Assembly: GCF_020662345.1 (NCBI RefSeq) | Contig: NZ_VMOA01000015.1 | Coordinates: 1-64,000, forward strand | Length of the DNA: 64,000 bases | Origin: Methylobacterium sp. W2 | Lineage (GTDB): Bacteria; Pseudomonadota; Alphaproteobacteria; Rhizobiales; Beijerinckiaceae | Reading direction: 5' to 3' | Notes under the pieces: model-generated | What the model was told of the DNA's origin: nothing | The model's database searches: none | The model's input: the letters and a program-made list of their open reading frames with translations, nothing else | Made by a program: the position numbers and the translations under genes | In this document: in pieces, positions 37,764 through 46,919 of the stretch | Layout of the letters: each line of letters begins with the position of its first letter | Numbering within the stretch: position 1 is the stretch's first letter

Positions 37764-37847
37764 TCTTCCCTCCGTCTTCCGAGACGCCGATAGCATAGTG
37801 GCTTTCCACCCACGCGCCATCGGGCTTGGTCACCGAACGGTCAGCGA

Positions 37848-38258
37848 TCAGGTGGTCCGCAACGCCCCGCCCACCAGCCAGGCCGGGTCGAACCAGCGGT
37901 CGGCGTCGCCGTCATAGGGCAGGCGGGTGATGTCCCAGTTCTGAATGTACTTGGCGTAGACGTTCCAGACCGTGATGCCGCCGCCGACGAAGATGCGCCG
38001 GCCGGGATAGCGCGCGAGCACCTCTTCCGGGTCCTCGTGGCTGCGGATCACGTCGATGGTGCGGTCCTTGAAGGCGAAGTCCGGTACCGAAGCCACGGTC
38101 TTCGGCCCTGCGATGAGCACGTGGCCCATGGTCAACGCGAAGAAGCGCGTCACGTCCTCGACGAAGAGCGGATCGGTATTGCCCTCCCATGGCAGGTGCC
38201 CGTTGAGGCCCAACTGGCCGCGCAGGCCGATGGCGCAGATGCAGCGAACGTCGATCAT
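37848..38258 (-). CDS. dmrA: Dihydromethanopterin reductase-like DHFR homologue
   Basis: The 136-residue protein (about 15 kDa) has DHFR landmarks GLNGHLPWEG, LIAGPKTVASVP and RRIFVGGGITVWN but is shorter than typical DHFR of about 160 residues. In Methylobacterium a 15-kDa DHFR homologue, DmrA, reduces dihydromethanopterin in the final step of tetrahydromethanopterin synthesis, which formaldehyde oxidation needs. Size and motifs fit that protein; a folate-type DHFR is the alternative. It is separated from SDR by the dispersed repeat copy B. Assignment rests on motif memory. Confidence 0.72.
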   Translation of the reverse strand: MIDVRCICAIGLRGQLGLNGHLPWEGNTDPLFVEDVTRFFALTMGHVLIAGPKTVASVPDFAFKDRTIDVIRSHEDPEEVLARYPGRRIFVGGGITVWNVYAKYIQNWDITRLPYDGDADRWFDPAWLVGGALRTT

Positions 38259-38300
38259 GATCGGGTGCTCTCAGAAACTCGACACGATTCCACCCCGCTA

Positions 38301-38411
38301 CCTCATCCTGAGGTGCCGGAGCAAAGCGCAGGCCTCGAAGGAGGGCTCCAAAACTCACAGAGCGATCTGGAGCCCTCCTTCGAAGCCGCTTCGCGGCATC
38401 TCAGGATGAGG
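38301..38411. repeat. Dispersed cloverleaf-like intergenic repeat, copy B
   Basis: Outer arms CCTCATCCTGAGGTGCC and GGCATCTCAGGATGAGG; inner arms GGCCTCGAAGGAG and CTCCTTCGAAGCC. A right-side hairpin GCCGC-TTC-GCGGC is conserved and a left-side one is imperfect. It lies between dmrA and the SDR gene, 27 bp from the SDR stop. Confidence 0.85.
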
Positions 38412-38438
38412 TGGCCGGGTGGGACTAAGTAAACCAGT

Positions 38439-39179
38439 CTATGCCGCCATCTGCGGCGTCAGCACACGGTCGCGGGGGAAATCGTAGATCTTGCCCGATT
38501 GATCCCAACCCGGGCTCGCGAGCCGCACGAAATGCGGGGCGAGGTCATCCGGGGTCTTCAACGTCGTCTCGTCCTCGCCCGGCATCGCCGCCTTGCGCAT
38601 GGAGGTGCGCAGGGGGCCGGGGTTGAGGAGCATGGCGCGGATCGGCGTGGTCTCGGTCTCCGCCGCATAGGTGCGCACAAGGGCGTCGAGGGCTGCCTTC
38701 GAGACGGAGTACGGACCCCAATAGGCCTTGCATTTCTGCGAGGCGCCGGAGGTGACGAAGATGGCACGGCCCGCATCCGACATCCGCAGCAGCGGATCGA
38801 CGGAGCGGAGCAGGCGCCAGTTGGCGGTGACGTTGATGTCCATCACCTGCGCCCAGGTCTTGGGCGTCACGTGCCCGAGGGGCGTGAGGTTGCCGAGGAT
38901 GCCGGCATTGCCCACGACCACGTCGAGCTTCGCCCAGCGCTCGTGGATGCTCAGGCCCAGCCGGTCGATGGCGTCGAAATCGGTGAGGTCGAGGGGGACG
39001 AGGGTCGCGCTCGATCCGGCCTGCCGGATCGCGTCGTCCAGCTCTTCCAGGGCCCCCTGCGTCCTGGCGACGGCCACGATGTGCGCGCCGGCCTCCGCAA
39101 GGGCCAGGGCCGCCGCCCGGCCGATGCCGCGCGAACAGCCGGTGACGAGGGCGATGCGGCCGTCGAGAGGCTTCGTCAT
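38439..39179 (-). CDS. Short-chain dehydrogenase/reductase
   Basis: The 246-residue NAD(P)-dependent enzyme starts MTKPLDGRIALVTGCSRGIG with the cofactor motif TGxxxGIG. It has NAG in VVGNAGILGN, a Ser in FVTSGASQ and the catalytic YxxxK as YSVSKAALDALVRTYAAET. It begins 7 bp after the purF stop, so it is the last gene of the purF operon in this direction. This purF-SDR neighbour arrangement is seen in Rhizobiales. Substrate unknown. Confidence 0.9.
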   Translation of the reverse strand: MTKPLDGRIALVTGCSRGIGRAAALALAEAGAHIVAVARTQGALEELDDAIRQAGSSATLVPLDLTDFDAIDRLGLSIHERWAKLDVVVGNAGILGNLTPLGHVTPKTWAQVMDINVTANWRLLRSVDPLLRMSDAGRAIFVTSGASQKCKAYWGPYSVSKAALDALVRTYAAETETTPIRAMLLNPGPLRTSMRKAAMPGEDETTLKTPDDLAPHFVRLASPGWDQSGKIYDFPRDRVLTPQMAA

Positions 39180-39186
39180 GGTCGCG

Positions 39187-40677
39187 TCAATCCGCTTCGG
39201 CGAGCATTGCGAGACGCTTCGGCCCGGCAATCGCAAGGTCAGTCAGGCCGGTGGGGTAGTCGCCGGTGAAGCAATGGTCGGTATATTGCGGGCAGGATTC
39301 GTTGCGGCTCTCCTCGCCCATGGCCTTGTACAGGCCCTCGATGGAGAGGAAGGCGAGGGAATCCGCGCCGATATAGCGGCGCATGCCCTCGAGATCGTGA
39401 GTGGCGGCCAGAAGTTTCTCGCGCTCGGGCGTGTCGATCCCGTAAAAATCCGGATAGGTGATCGGCGGCGAGGCGATGCGGAAATGCACCTCCTTGGCGC
39501 CGGCCTCGCGCATCATCCGCACGATCTTCACCGAGGTGGTGCCGCGCACGAGGCTGTCGTCCACGAGGACGATGCGCTTGCCTTCCACCACGGCGCGGTT
39601 GGCCGAATGCTTCATCCGCACACCGAGCTCGCGCACGGACTGCGTCGGCTGGATGAAGGTGCGCCCGACATAATGGTTGCGGATGATGCCCATCTCGAAG
39701 GGCAGGCCGGTCTCCTGGGCAAAGCCGAGGGCTGCCGGCACGCCGGAATCCGGCACGGGGATCACCACATCGGCGGCGGTGGCGGATTCGCGGGCGAGTT
39801 CGTGGCCGATATTCTTGCGGACGGAATAGACGCTTTTGCCGTTCACCACGGAATCCGGCCGGGCGAAGTAGATGTATTCGAAGATGCAGGGGCGCATGGG
39901 CTGCGCCGGTGCGAAGCGGATCGACTCGATGCCCTCCTCCGAGATGACGACAATCTCGCCATTCTCCACGTCGCGGATGAACTTCGCGCCGATGATGTCG
40001 AGGGCACAGGTCTCGGAGGCGAGGATGTAGCGGCCGTCGAGTTCGCCGATGACCAGGGGGCGGATGCCGAGGGGGTCGCGGGCACCGATGAGCTTCTTGT
40101 TGGTAAGCGCCACGATGGCATAGGCGCCCTGGACCTGCCGCAGGGCCTCGGTGAAGCGCTCGACGATGAGCGGCGCCCGGCTGCGGGCGGCGAGGTGCAG
40201 GATCACTTCTGTATCGGAGGTCGACTGGGTGATCGCGCCGTCGCGGACGAGGTCGCGGCGGATGGAAAGGGCGTTGGTGAGGTTGCCGTTATGGGCCACC
40301 GCGAGACCGCCGCTAGCGAGTTCTGCAAAGAGCGGCTGGACGTTGCGGAGGATCGTGCCGCCGGTCGTCGAGTAGCGCACGTGGCCGATGGCGGCCGAGC
40401 CTTCGAGATGCTCAATGGTGGAGCGATCGGAGAACGAATCGCCGACGAGGCCGGGCCGGCGCTCGGAATGGAAGATGTGCCCGTCGAAGGACACGATGCC
40501 CGCCGCTTCCTGGCCCCGGTGCTGGAGGGCGTGGAGCCCGAGGGCCACGATGGCCGAGGCGTCGGGATGGCCGAAGATGCCGAAGACGCCGCACTCTTCG
40601 CGCAGGGTGTCCCCGTCCCGGTCCAGCCCATCCACCACGTCGACCGAATGGCGGGCGCTCGCGCTGCGTGCTGACAT
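39187..40677 (-). CDS. purF: Amidophosphoribosyltransferase
   Basis: PurF makes phosphoribosylamine from PRPP and glutamine, the first step of purine synthesis. The 496-residue enzyme has the N-terminal nucleophile region EECGVFGIFGHPDASAIVAL (Cys after propeptide processing), LQHRGQEAAGI, GHVRYSTTG and HNGNLTNA, and the PRPP loop VLVDDSLVRGTTSVKIVRM. The 27-residue leader before the Cys is a propeptide-like extension. It precedes the SDR gene by 7 bp and follows cvpA, a conserved pair. It links with guaB and guaA to purine supply. Confidence 0.97.
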   Translation of the reverse strand: MSARSASARHSVDVVDGLDRDGDTLREECGVFGIFGHPDASAIVALGLHALQHRGQEAAGIVSFDGHIFHSERRPGLVGDSFSDRSTIEHLEGSAAIGHVRYSTTGGTILRNVQPLFAELASGGLAVAHNGNLTNALSIRRDLVRDGAITQSTSDTEVILHLAARSRAPLIVERFTEALRQVQGAYAIVALTNKKLIGARDPLGIRPLVIGELDGRYILASETCALDIIGAKFIRDVENGEIVVISEEGIESIRFAPAQPMRPCIFEYIYFARPDSVVNGKSVYSVRKNIGHELARESATAADVVIPVPDSGVPAALGFAQETGLPFEMGIIRNHYVGRTFIQPTQSVRELGVRMKHSANRAVVEGKRIVLVDDSLVRGTTSVKIVRMMREAGAKEVHFRIASPPITYPDFYGIDTPEREKLLAATHDLEGMRRYIGADSLAFLSIEGLYKAMGEESRNESCPQYTDHCFTGDYPTGLTDLAIAGPKRLAMLAEAD

Positions 40678-40857
40678 CTGGTTCTGCGATCCTAAGGTGG
40701 CCCGCCGCTGCCGAGTTCGGCACCGTCCACGGACCGGCTTGCATCCTGCGACCGTTTTATGACGACGGCAGCTTCCTACAAGAAGCCGTCATTTAGTCGG
40801 CCTTGGTCCCGCAACCAAGCGGCATGCCACGCAGATCAGACGCGCTGCGTGAGAAGG

Positions 40858-41454
40858 TCAGCGCCGTGCCGGGGCCTCGGTCCGGCGCTGGGCGGGTGCC
40901 GCATCGCCGTCGGCCGCCGGCTCGGCGGGATCCGCCGCCTCGCCCTTGGACTTCTTGAACTGCTTGATGAACCCCTCCGGGTTCTCCGGGAGCTGCGCCA
41001 CCAGCGCGTCCCCCGACTTCTCAAGCATCGGCCGGCTACGGGCCTGGGCCGCCCAATCGGGCATCTTGCCCTGGACCAGCCAAGCCAGGAACACCCAGCC
41101 GATCACGCAGATGAGAAAACCGCGTCCCGCGCCAAAGACGAAGCCGAGGGACCGGTCGATCGCGCCGATGCGCGAATCGAGGATCATGTCTGAAACCTTC
41201 ACCGTGATGATCGAGACCACGATGAGCGTCGCGAGGAAGATCGTCGCGATGGAGGCGACGAGCGCCACGGTGGCGTTCGAGACGTGCTGGCTCACGGTGG
41301 GCAGCAACAGGGGATAGAGCTTCCAGGCGACCGCAGCGGCGGCGACCCAGGCGACGATGGCCAGCACCTCGCGTGTCGCCCCGCGGACGGCCGCCAACAG
41401 GGCCGAGATGACGACGATGCCAAGAACGGCCAGATCGAGAACGGAAAACGGCAT
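40858..41454 (-). CDS. cvpA: CvpA family membrane protein
   Basis: The 198-residue protein starts MPFSVLDLAVLGIVVISALL and has four membrane helices, with GATREVLAIVAWVAAAAVAW and GFVFGAGRGFLICVIGWVFL. The C-terminal 50 residues are charged and Ala/Pro-rich. CvpA is needed for colicin V production in E. coli and for envelope tolerance in other bacteria. It sits 180 bp upstream of purF on the same strand, the widespread cvpA-purF association; the spacer contains no recognised gene. Confidence 0.9.
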   Translation of the reverse strand: MPFSVLDLAVLGIVVISALLAAVRGATREVLAIVAWVAAAAVAWKLYPLLLPTVSQHVSNATVALVASIATIFLATLIVVSIITVKVSDMILDSRIGAIDRSLGFVFGAGRGFLICVIGWVFLAWLVQGKMPDWAAQARSRPMLEKSGDALVAQLPENPEGFIKQFKKSKGEAADPAEPAADGDAAPAQRRTEAPARR

Positions 41455-41582
41455 TTAAGGCTATGATCGCACGGGGCAGAGGGGCTGACGATCGCCGGCT
41501 CGTGCGGCTCCCCCTCGCCGCCGCGCCTGTATATCGTGCGGAATCTCGGCCGTCACCCTCCGGTGCGGACAAGCGTCCGGCC

Positions 41583-43019
41583 TCACTCGTCGTCCTCGTA
41601 TTCGTACCGCGCCGGGTTGCGCTCGGGCCGGCCGCGCTTGGGCGCGCCGCTGGCGATGCCGGCCACCAGATCGGCGATGTGGCGCAGGGCCTCCGTGGGC
41701 AGGGAGCTGTCACCGATCTCGTTGCGGCCTTGCGGCGTGACGGCCTTGGCGAAGCCGAGCTTCAACGCTTCCTTCAGCCGCGACGGCGCCTGCGCCACCG
41801 GGCGGATGGCGCCGGAGAGACCGATCTCGCCGAAATAGACGGTCTCGCCCGGCAGGGCCGCGCCCGACAGCGACGAGACCAGGGCGGCCGCCACCGCGAG
41901 GTCGGCTGCCGGTTCCGTGATGCGCAGGCCGCCGGCGACGTTGAGATAGACGTCGTGGGTGCCGAGCCGGATGCCGCCATGGGCCTCCAGCACCGCGAGC
42001 ACCATGGACAGGCGGTTGGGGTCCCAGCCCACCACGGCCCGGCGCGGCGTGCCGAGGGAGGAGGGCGCCACCAGGGCCTGGATCTCCACCAGCAGAGGCC
42101 GCGTGCCCTCCATGCCGGCGAACACCGCCGTGCCCGGCGCCGCGTGGTCGCGCCCCGCGAGGAAGAGCGCCGACGGGTTCGGAACCTCCGCAAGGCCGCG
42201 ATCGGTCATCTCGAACACGCCGATCTCGTCGGTGGGGCCGAAGCGGTTCTTGACCGCGCGCAGGATGCGGAAATGGTGGCCTTGGTCGCCCTCGAACGAG
42301 GCCACGGCATCGACCATGTGCTCCACCACGCGGGGGCCGGCGATCTGCCCGTCCTTGGTCACGTGGCCGACGAGGATCACCGCCGTGCCGGTGGTCTTGG
42401 CGAAGCGGATCAGCGACTGGGCCGAGGATCGGACCTGGGTCACCGTGCCGGGGGCCGATTCCACCGTCTCCGTCCACATGGTCTGGATCGAGTCGATGAT
42501 GGCCAGCGCCGGCGGGCGGCCCTGGCTCAGGGTCTCGACGATGTCCTCGACATTGGTCTCGGCCGCGAGATCCACCGCCGCGCTCGACAGGCCGAGGCGC
42601 TCGGCCCGCAGGCGCACCTGCGCCACCGCCTCTTCGCCGGAAATGTAGACCACGCGCTCGCCGGTGCGCGCCATGGCGGCGGTGGCCTGCATCAGCAGGG
42701 TCGACTTGCCGATGCCGGGATCGCCGCCGAGCAGGATCACCGAACCGCGTACGAAGCCGCCGCCGGTCACCCGGTCGAGCTCGCCGATGCCGGAGGGAAT
42801 GCGCGGCGCCTCGCGGGCCTCGCCGGTGAGCCCTTCGAGGGGAAAGATGCGCCCATGCGACCGGCTCGGACGGGTCTTGACCGGACCGGCCTGCGGGCCG
42901 CTCGCGCCCGTCTCCTCGACGATCGTGTTCCAGCCGTTGCAGGCCTCGCAGCGCCCGCGCCAGCGATTGTAGACGGCGCCGCAGGATTGGCAGACGAAGG
43001 TCTGGTGGATCTTGGCCAT
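41583..43019 (-). CDS. radA: DNA repair/recombination ATPase RadA (Sms)
   Basis: The 478-residue protein processes recombination intermediates. It shows the four-Cys zinc finger CQSCGAVYNRWRGRCEACNG at residues about 9-28, the Walker A GGDPGIGKSTLLMQ, the RadA-specific VKNRFGPTDEIGVF and a C-terminal Lon-like domain (LYLNVAGG-type: DVYLNVAGGLRITEPAADLA). The ATG at 43019 is used because the 15-residue longer frame lacks conservation. It follows alr at 190 bp, separated by dispersed repeat copy C. Confidence 0.97.
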   Translation of the reverse strand: MAKIHQTFVCQSCGAVYNRWRGRCEACNGWNTIVEETGASGPQAGPVKTRPSRSHGRIFPLEGLTGEAREAPRIPSGIGELDRVTGGGFVRGSVILLGGDPGIGKSTLLMQATAAMARTGERVVYISGEEAVAQVRLRAERLGLSSAAVDLAAETNVEDIVETLSQGRPPALAIIDSIQTMWTETVESAPGTVTQVRSSAQSLIRFAKTTGTAVILVGHVTKDGQIAGPRVVEHMVDAVASFEGDQGHHFRILRAVKNRFGPTDEIGVFEMTDRGLAEVPNPSALFLAGRDHAAPGTAVFAGMEGTRPLLVEIQALVAPSSLGTPRRAVVGWDPNRLSMVLAVLEAHGGIRLGTHDVYLNVAGGLRITEPAADLAVAAALVSSLSGAALPGETVYFGEIGLSGAIRPVAQAPSRLKEALKLGFAKAVTPQGRNEIGDSSLPTEALRHIADLVAGIASGAPKRGRPERNPARYEYEDDE

Positions 43020-43072
43020 GATCGCCTTTTGAGGAAGCACGGACGGCAGTTTGCCGGAATCCACCCTCTCGC

Positions 43073-43186
43073 CCTCATCCTGAGGTGCCCGCGACAGCGG
43101 GCCTCGAAGGAGGCGTCCAGGGCCGGCGGCGCTATCTGGAGCCCTCCTTCGAGGCCTACGCTTCGCTTCGGCACCTCAGGATGAGG
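43073..43186. repeat. Dispersed cloverleaf-like intergenic repeat, copy C
   Basis: Outer arms CCTCATCCTGAGGTGCC and GGCACCTCAGGATGAGG; inner arms GGCCTCGAAGGAG and CTCCTTCGAGGCC. The left hairpin is GCCCGC-GACA-GCGGGC. It lies between radA and alr, 22 bp from the alr stop. Confidence 0.88.
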
Positions 43187-43208
43187 GGATGGATTTGGAA
43201 TCGCCGGA

Positions 43209-44318
43209 TCAATCTATCGATCTTACATAGCGGCGAACATAACGGGAACCAAGGCCGGTCAGGATTTCATAGCCGATGGTGCCGGCGGCGCGCCCCACAC
43301 TGTCCACGTCGAGGGACTCGCCGATCAGGATCGCCGGTTCGCCGCGCCGGGCGGCGGGCGCGTCGGTGACGTCGAGGATGATGAGGTCCATGGAGATCAG
43401 GCCGACGATGGGGCAGGGCACCCCGCCGACGAGGGCATGGCCGCGCCCGCTCGCCGAGCGCGGGTAGCCGTCGGCATAACCAAGCGACAGGGTGGCGAGC
43501 CGTCGCGGGGCGGGGGCGGTCCAGCGGGCATTGTAGCCCGCGCCGTCGCCGGCCGCGACGTCGCGGACCTGTGCGATCGACGCTTCGAGGCGGATGACAG
43601 GCCGCATCGGATTCGGCCGCCACGGGGTCGGGTTGCCGCCGAAGATGGCGTAGCCCGGACGGAGCAGGTCGTTGGCGACGCCATCGCCGAGATAGCAGCC
43701 GGAGGAGTTGGCGAGCGAGCCCGGAATGCCGGGATAGGCCCGCCGGACGTCTGCGAACACGTCGCACTGGCGCCGGTTGATCGCCTCGTCCGGAAGTTCG
43801 GCGCTGACGAGATGGCTCATCAGCAGGTCGATCCCTGCGGCTGCGATGATCGGGTCGCCGGCGAGCGCCAGGGCTTCGGGGACGGTCAGGCCGAGGCGGT
43901 TCATGCCGGTATCGACGTGAAGGGCGGCCGGAAGCGAGCACCCCATCTCGGCTCCCAGAGCCGCCCATTCGCCCAATTCCTCGCGCGATCCGAGGACCGG
44001 GCGTAGGCCGTGCGCCACGAGAGCCGGACCGCTGCCGGGAGCGAGGCCGTTGAGGACGTAGATCACTGCCTCGGGCAGGACGGACCGCGCGGTCACGCCT
44101 TCGCTCGCATGGGCGACGAAGAACGTTCGGCAGCCGGCCCGCCACAGGACCGGCGCGACCTCGGTGAGGCCGCAGCCATAGGCATCGGCCTTGACCACGG
44201 CGGCGCAGGGGATGTGGGGCGCCTGCGCGCCCAGCCGTCGCCAGTTCTCGGCGATGGCCGAGAGATCGATGGTGAGACGTGCGCCGTGGATGGCGGCTTC
44301 CGGGTCGGCGATCGCCAT
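43209..44318 (-). CDS. alr: Alanine racemase
   Basis: The enzyme interconverts L- and D-alanine for peptidoglycan. The 369-residue form from ATG 44318 has the PLP lysine K43 in CAAVVKADAYGCG and the second-base Tyr in GAGYNARWTAP. HVDTGMNRLGL, LMSHLVSAE and NSSGCYLGD are also conserved. A longer start at 44375 adds 19 unconserved residues; 44318 gives near-standard length. It lies downstream of dnaB and upstream of radA, the common order in Rhizobiales. Confidence 0.95.
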   Translation of the reverse strand: MAIADPEAAIHGARLTIDLSAIAENWRRLGAQAPHIPCAAVVKADAYGCGLTEVAPVLWRAGCRTFFVAHASEGVTARSVLPEAVIYVLNGLAPGSGPALVAHGLRPVLGSREELGEWAALGAEMGCSLPAALHVDTGMNRLGLTVPEALALAGDPIIAAAGIDLLMSHLVSAELPDEAINRRQCDVFADVRRAYPGIPGSLANSSGCYLGDGVANDLLRPGYAIFGGNPTPWRPNPMRPVIRLEASIAQVRDVAAGDGAGYNARWTAPAPRRLATLSLGYADGYPRSASGRGHALVGGVPCPIVGLISMDLIILDVTDAPAARRGEPAILIGESLDVDSVGRAAGTIGYEILTGLGSRYVRRYVRSID

Positions 44319-44492
44319 TGCGGGATCTCGTTCGAGTGCGGTGATCGGGCACTCTCCGCTGCCTGCAAAACTCATGTGAGGACCACGAGTCTACCGCCTC
44401 CCACGGGGTGGACCAGAGAGACGGCGATCTTTGTAGCGCGCTTCCCCCACCCCTTCGGGGCTACCGGAGTCACATCTTCCCCTTCAAATCGT

Positions 44493-45980
44493 TCACATGC
44501 GCGCGGGCATGCGGTCCTCGCTCGCCAAATCCGAAAAGCGCGTGATGTTGGCGTCGAACTGCAGCTCAACGGTGCCGGTGGGGCCGTGGCGCTGCTTGCC
44601 GAGGATCACCTCGGCCTTGCCGTGAACGCGGTTCATCTCGGCTTCCCAGGCGAAGAACTCCTCGGTGCCTTCGCGCGGCTTCTTGTTGTTGACGTAGTAT
44701 TCCTCGCGGAACACGAACATCACCACGTCGGCGTCCTGCTCGATGGAGCCCGATTCGCGTAGGTCCGAGAGCTGCGGGCGCTTGTCGTCGCGGTTCTCCA
44801 CCTGACGCGAGAGCTGCGACAGGCCGATGATCGGCACCGCGAGTTCCTTGGCGAGCGCCTTCATGCCGGTGGTGATCTCGGTCATCTCCTGCACGCGGTT
44901 GTCGCTCTTCTTGCCGCTGCCCGAGAGGAGCTGCAGGTAGTCGATGATGAGGAGATCGAGGCCCTTCTGACGCTTGAGGCGGCGGGCGCGGGCGGCGAGC
45001 TGTGCGATGGAGATGCCGCCGGTCTGGTCGATGTAGAACGGGATCGTCTGCATGTCGCGGGCCGCGTCGGTGATCTTGTAGAAATCCTCCGGCCGGATGT
45101 CGCCACGGCGGATCTTGTAGGAGGGCACGCCCGATTGCTCGGCGATGATACGGGTAGCCAGCTGCTCGGCCGACATTTCGAGGGAGAAGAACCCGACGAT
45201 GCCGCCGTTCTTGGTCTCGATCCGCCCGTCGGGCTGCTTCTCGCCCCGATAGGCCTTGGCGACGTTGAAGGCGATGTTGGTCACCAGCGAGGTCTTGCCC
45301 ATGGCCGGGCGGCCGGCAAGAATGATCAAGTCGGAGGATTGGAGACCACCCATCTTGGCGTCGAGATCCGACAGGCCGGTGGCGATGCCGGACAGCTTGC
45401 CGTCGCGCTGATAGGCCTTGGCGGCCATATCCACGGCAGCGGTGAGGGCATCGGAGAATTTCTGGAAGCCGCCATCGTACTTGCCCGATTCGGCGAGCTC
45501 GTAGAGCCGGCGCTCGGTGCCCTCGATCTGGTCGCGGGGCGAGGATTCCACCGGCGCCTCGTAGGCGCCGTTGACGAGATCCTCGCCGATGGTGATCAGC
45601 CGGCGGCGGATGGCGAGGTCGTAGATGGTGCGGCCGTAATCGCCGGCGTTGATGACGGTGGTGGCCTCGGCCGCAAGGCGGGCGAGGTATTGCATCACCG
45701 TCTGGCCGCCGAGATCGGCGTCGCCGAGATAGGTCTTGAGCGTGATCGGGGTCGCGAGCTTGCCGACCTTGATCAGCGAGGCGGCGACCTCGAAGATCTT
45801 GCGGTGGACATCCTCCATGAAATGCTCGGGCAGGAGAAAGTCCGAGATCCGGTAATAGGCATCGTTGTTGACGAGGATCGCGCCGAGCAGCGCCTGCTCC
45901 GCATCGATGTTGTGGGGCGCGACGCGAAACTCCTGCGTGACGCTGTGGAGGTTCGCCGTCAGGGCGTTGGGCAGGGCCAT
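44493..45980 (-). CDS. dnaB: Replicative DNA helicase DnaB
   Basis: DnaB is the hexameric 5'-3' helicase of the replication fork. The 495-residue protein has the N-terminal collar domain (PHNIDAEQALLGAILVNNDA) and the RecA-type ATPase with Walker A ILAGRPAMGKTSLVTNIAFN, the Walker B region LLIIDYLQLLSGSG and the DnaB-type QLSRQVENRDDKRPQLSDLR. No intein is visible. It is 305 bp downstream of rplI; that gap holds a half repeat and a terminator. Confidence 0.98.
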   Translation of the reverse strand: MALPNALTANLHSVTQEFRVAPHNIDAEQALLGAILVNNDAYYRISDFLLPEHFMEDVHRKIFEVAASLIKVGKLATPITLKTYLGDADLGGQTVMQYLARLAAEATTVINAGDYGRTIYDLAIRRRLITIGEDLVNGAYEAPVESSPRDQIEGTERRLYELAESGKYDGGFQKFSDALTAAVDMAAKAYQRDGKLSGIATGLSDLDAKMGGLQSSDLIILAGRPAMGKTSLVTNIAFNVAKAYRGEKQPDGRIETKNGGIVGFFSLEMSAEQLATRIIAEQSGVPSYKIRRGDIRPEDFYKITDAARDMQTIPFYIDQTGGISIAQLAARARRLKRQKGLDLLIIDYLQLLSGSGKKSDNRVQEMTEITTGMKALAKELAVPIIGLSQLSRQVENRDDKRPQLSDLRESGSIEQDADVVMFVFREEYYVNNKKPREGTEEFFAWEAEMNRVHGKAEVILGKQRHGPTGTVELQFDANITRFSDLASEDRMPARM

Positions 45981-46123
45981 GGGCTGACTCGAGGCTCCGA
46001 CTTCTTCGACACCGGGCGGCGATTCCTTCGCCGCGCCATTCCACTACCGCACGACCATGGCCCAGGCATGGTTAGCCGAACCTTAGCCGATTCCCGCGAC
46101 CTGCCTTCCGTGCCACCTTCTCA

Positions 46124-46141
46124 CCTCATCCTGAGGTGCCC
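46124..46141. repeat. Half copy of the dispersed repeat, copy D
   Basis: CCTCATCCTGAGGTGCCC matches only the left outer arm of copies A-C, with no right arm found downstream. It lies in the dnaB-rplI gap (45981-46285), which also contains the terminator at 46175-46209 and otherwise shows nothing recognisable. Confidence 0.7.
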
Positions 46142-46174
46142 GAGTGGGATGGAGGGTGCGCTCACGGCGACACG

Positions 46175-46209
46175 AAAAACGCCTGCCACCCCTTTCGGGA
46201 TGACAGGCG
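46175..46209 (-). terminator. Rho-independent terminator after rplI
   Basis: On the minus strand CGCCTGTCATCCC pairs with GGGGTGGCAGGCG around a GAAA loop (13 bp with two G-U pairs), followed by TTTTT. It begins 77 bp after the rplI stop and should end the rpsF-rpsR-DUF2232-rplI transcript before dnaB. Confidence 0.92.
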
Positions 46210-46285
46210 CCATGCTGGAACAAATCGGGAACCAGTCAACCCCTTCCGGCGATGATCCCCGTTCTCCACCGGTCGTGGATGCAGC

Positions 46286-46849
46286 TTACTCGCGGTCGTC
46301 GCCGGCCTCGGCGAGAGCGGCGCCGACTTCGAGGCCGAGGTCGTCGAGGTTGAAGGCCTCACGCTCGGTGGTCGATTCGCCGCGGGCCTGACGCTCGGCC
46401 TCTTCCGGCGAACGGGCGACGTTGACGGTGACGGTCACCTCGACCTCGGGGTGGAGCACCACCGGCACATTGTGCAGGCCCAGCGTCTTGATCGGCTGGT
46501 TGAGGGCGAACTGGTCGCGGCCGACGGTGAAGCCCTCGGCGGTGACGACCTCGGCGAGATCGCGGGTGGAGACCGAACCGTAGAGCACGCCGGTCTCGCC
46601 CGACTGGCGGATCAGCACGAAGCTCTTGCCCTCGAGGGTCTCGGCGACGGACTGCGCCTCGCTCTTCTTCTCGAGGTTGCGGGCCTCGAGCTGGGCGCGC
46701 TGGGTCTCGAAGTGCTTCTTGTTGCCGGCGGTGGCGCGCAGGGCCTTGCCGCGGGCGAGGAGGAAGTTGCGGGCGTAGCCCGGCTTCACGTTCACGGTCT
46801 CGCCCATCTGGCCGAGTTTGGCGACGCGCTCGAGGAGGATGACTTCCAT
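46286..46849 (-). CDS. rplI: 50S ribosomal protein L9
   Basis: The 187-residue protein starts [20 protein letters not shown] and has [19 protein letters not shown], the L9 N-terminal rRNA-binding domain. The long connecting helix and the C-terminal domain follow ([20 protein letters not shown]). It is about 38 residues longer than E. coli L9 (149) because of an acidic C-terminal tail. It lies directly before a strong terminator and is the last gene of the S6-S18 operon. Confidence 0.97.
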   Translation of the reverse strand: MEVILLERVAKLGQMGETVNVKPGYARNFLLARGKALRATAGNKKHFETQRAQLEARNLEKKSEAQSVAETLEGKSFVLIRQSGETGVLYGSVSTRDLAEVVTAEGFTVGRDQFALNQPIKTLGLHNVPVVLHPEVEVTVTVNVARSPEEAERQARGESTTEREAFNLDDLGLEVGAALAEAGDDRE

Positions 46850-46919
46850 AATCGTGGTCCTTGTCTGAATGGGGTTGGGTGGGGAGAGAGTCCCGGCCGC
46901 GCGATGCGGGAGACGGGGC

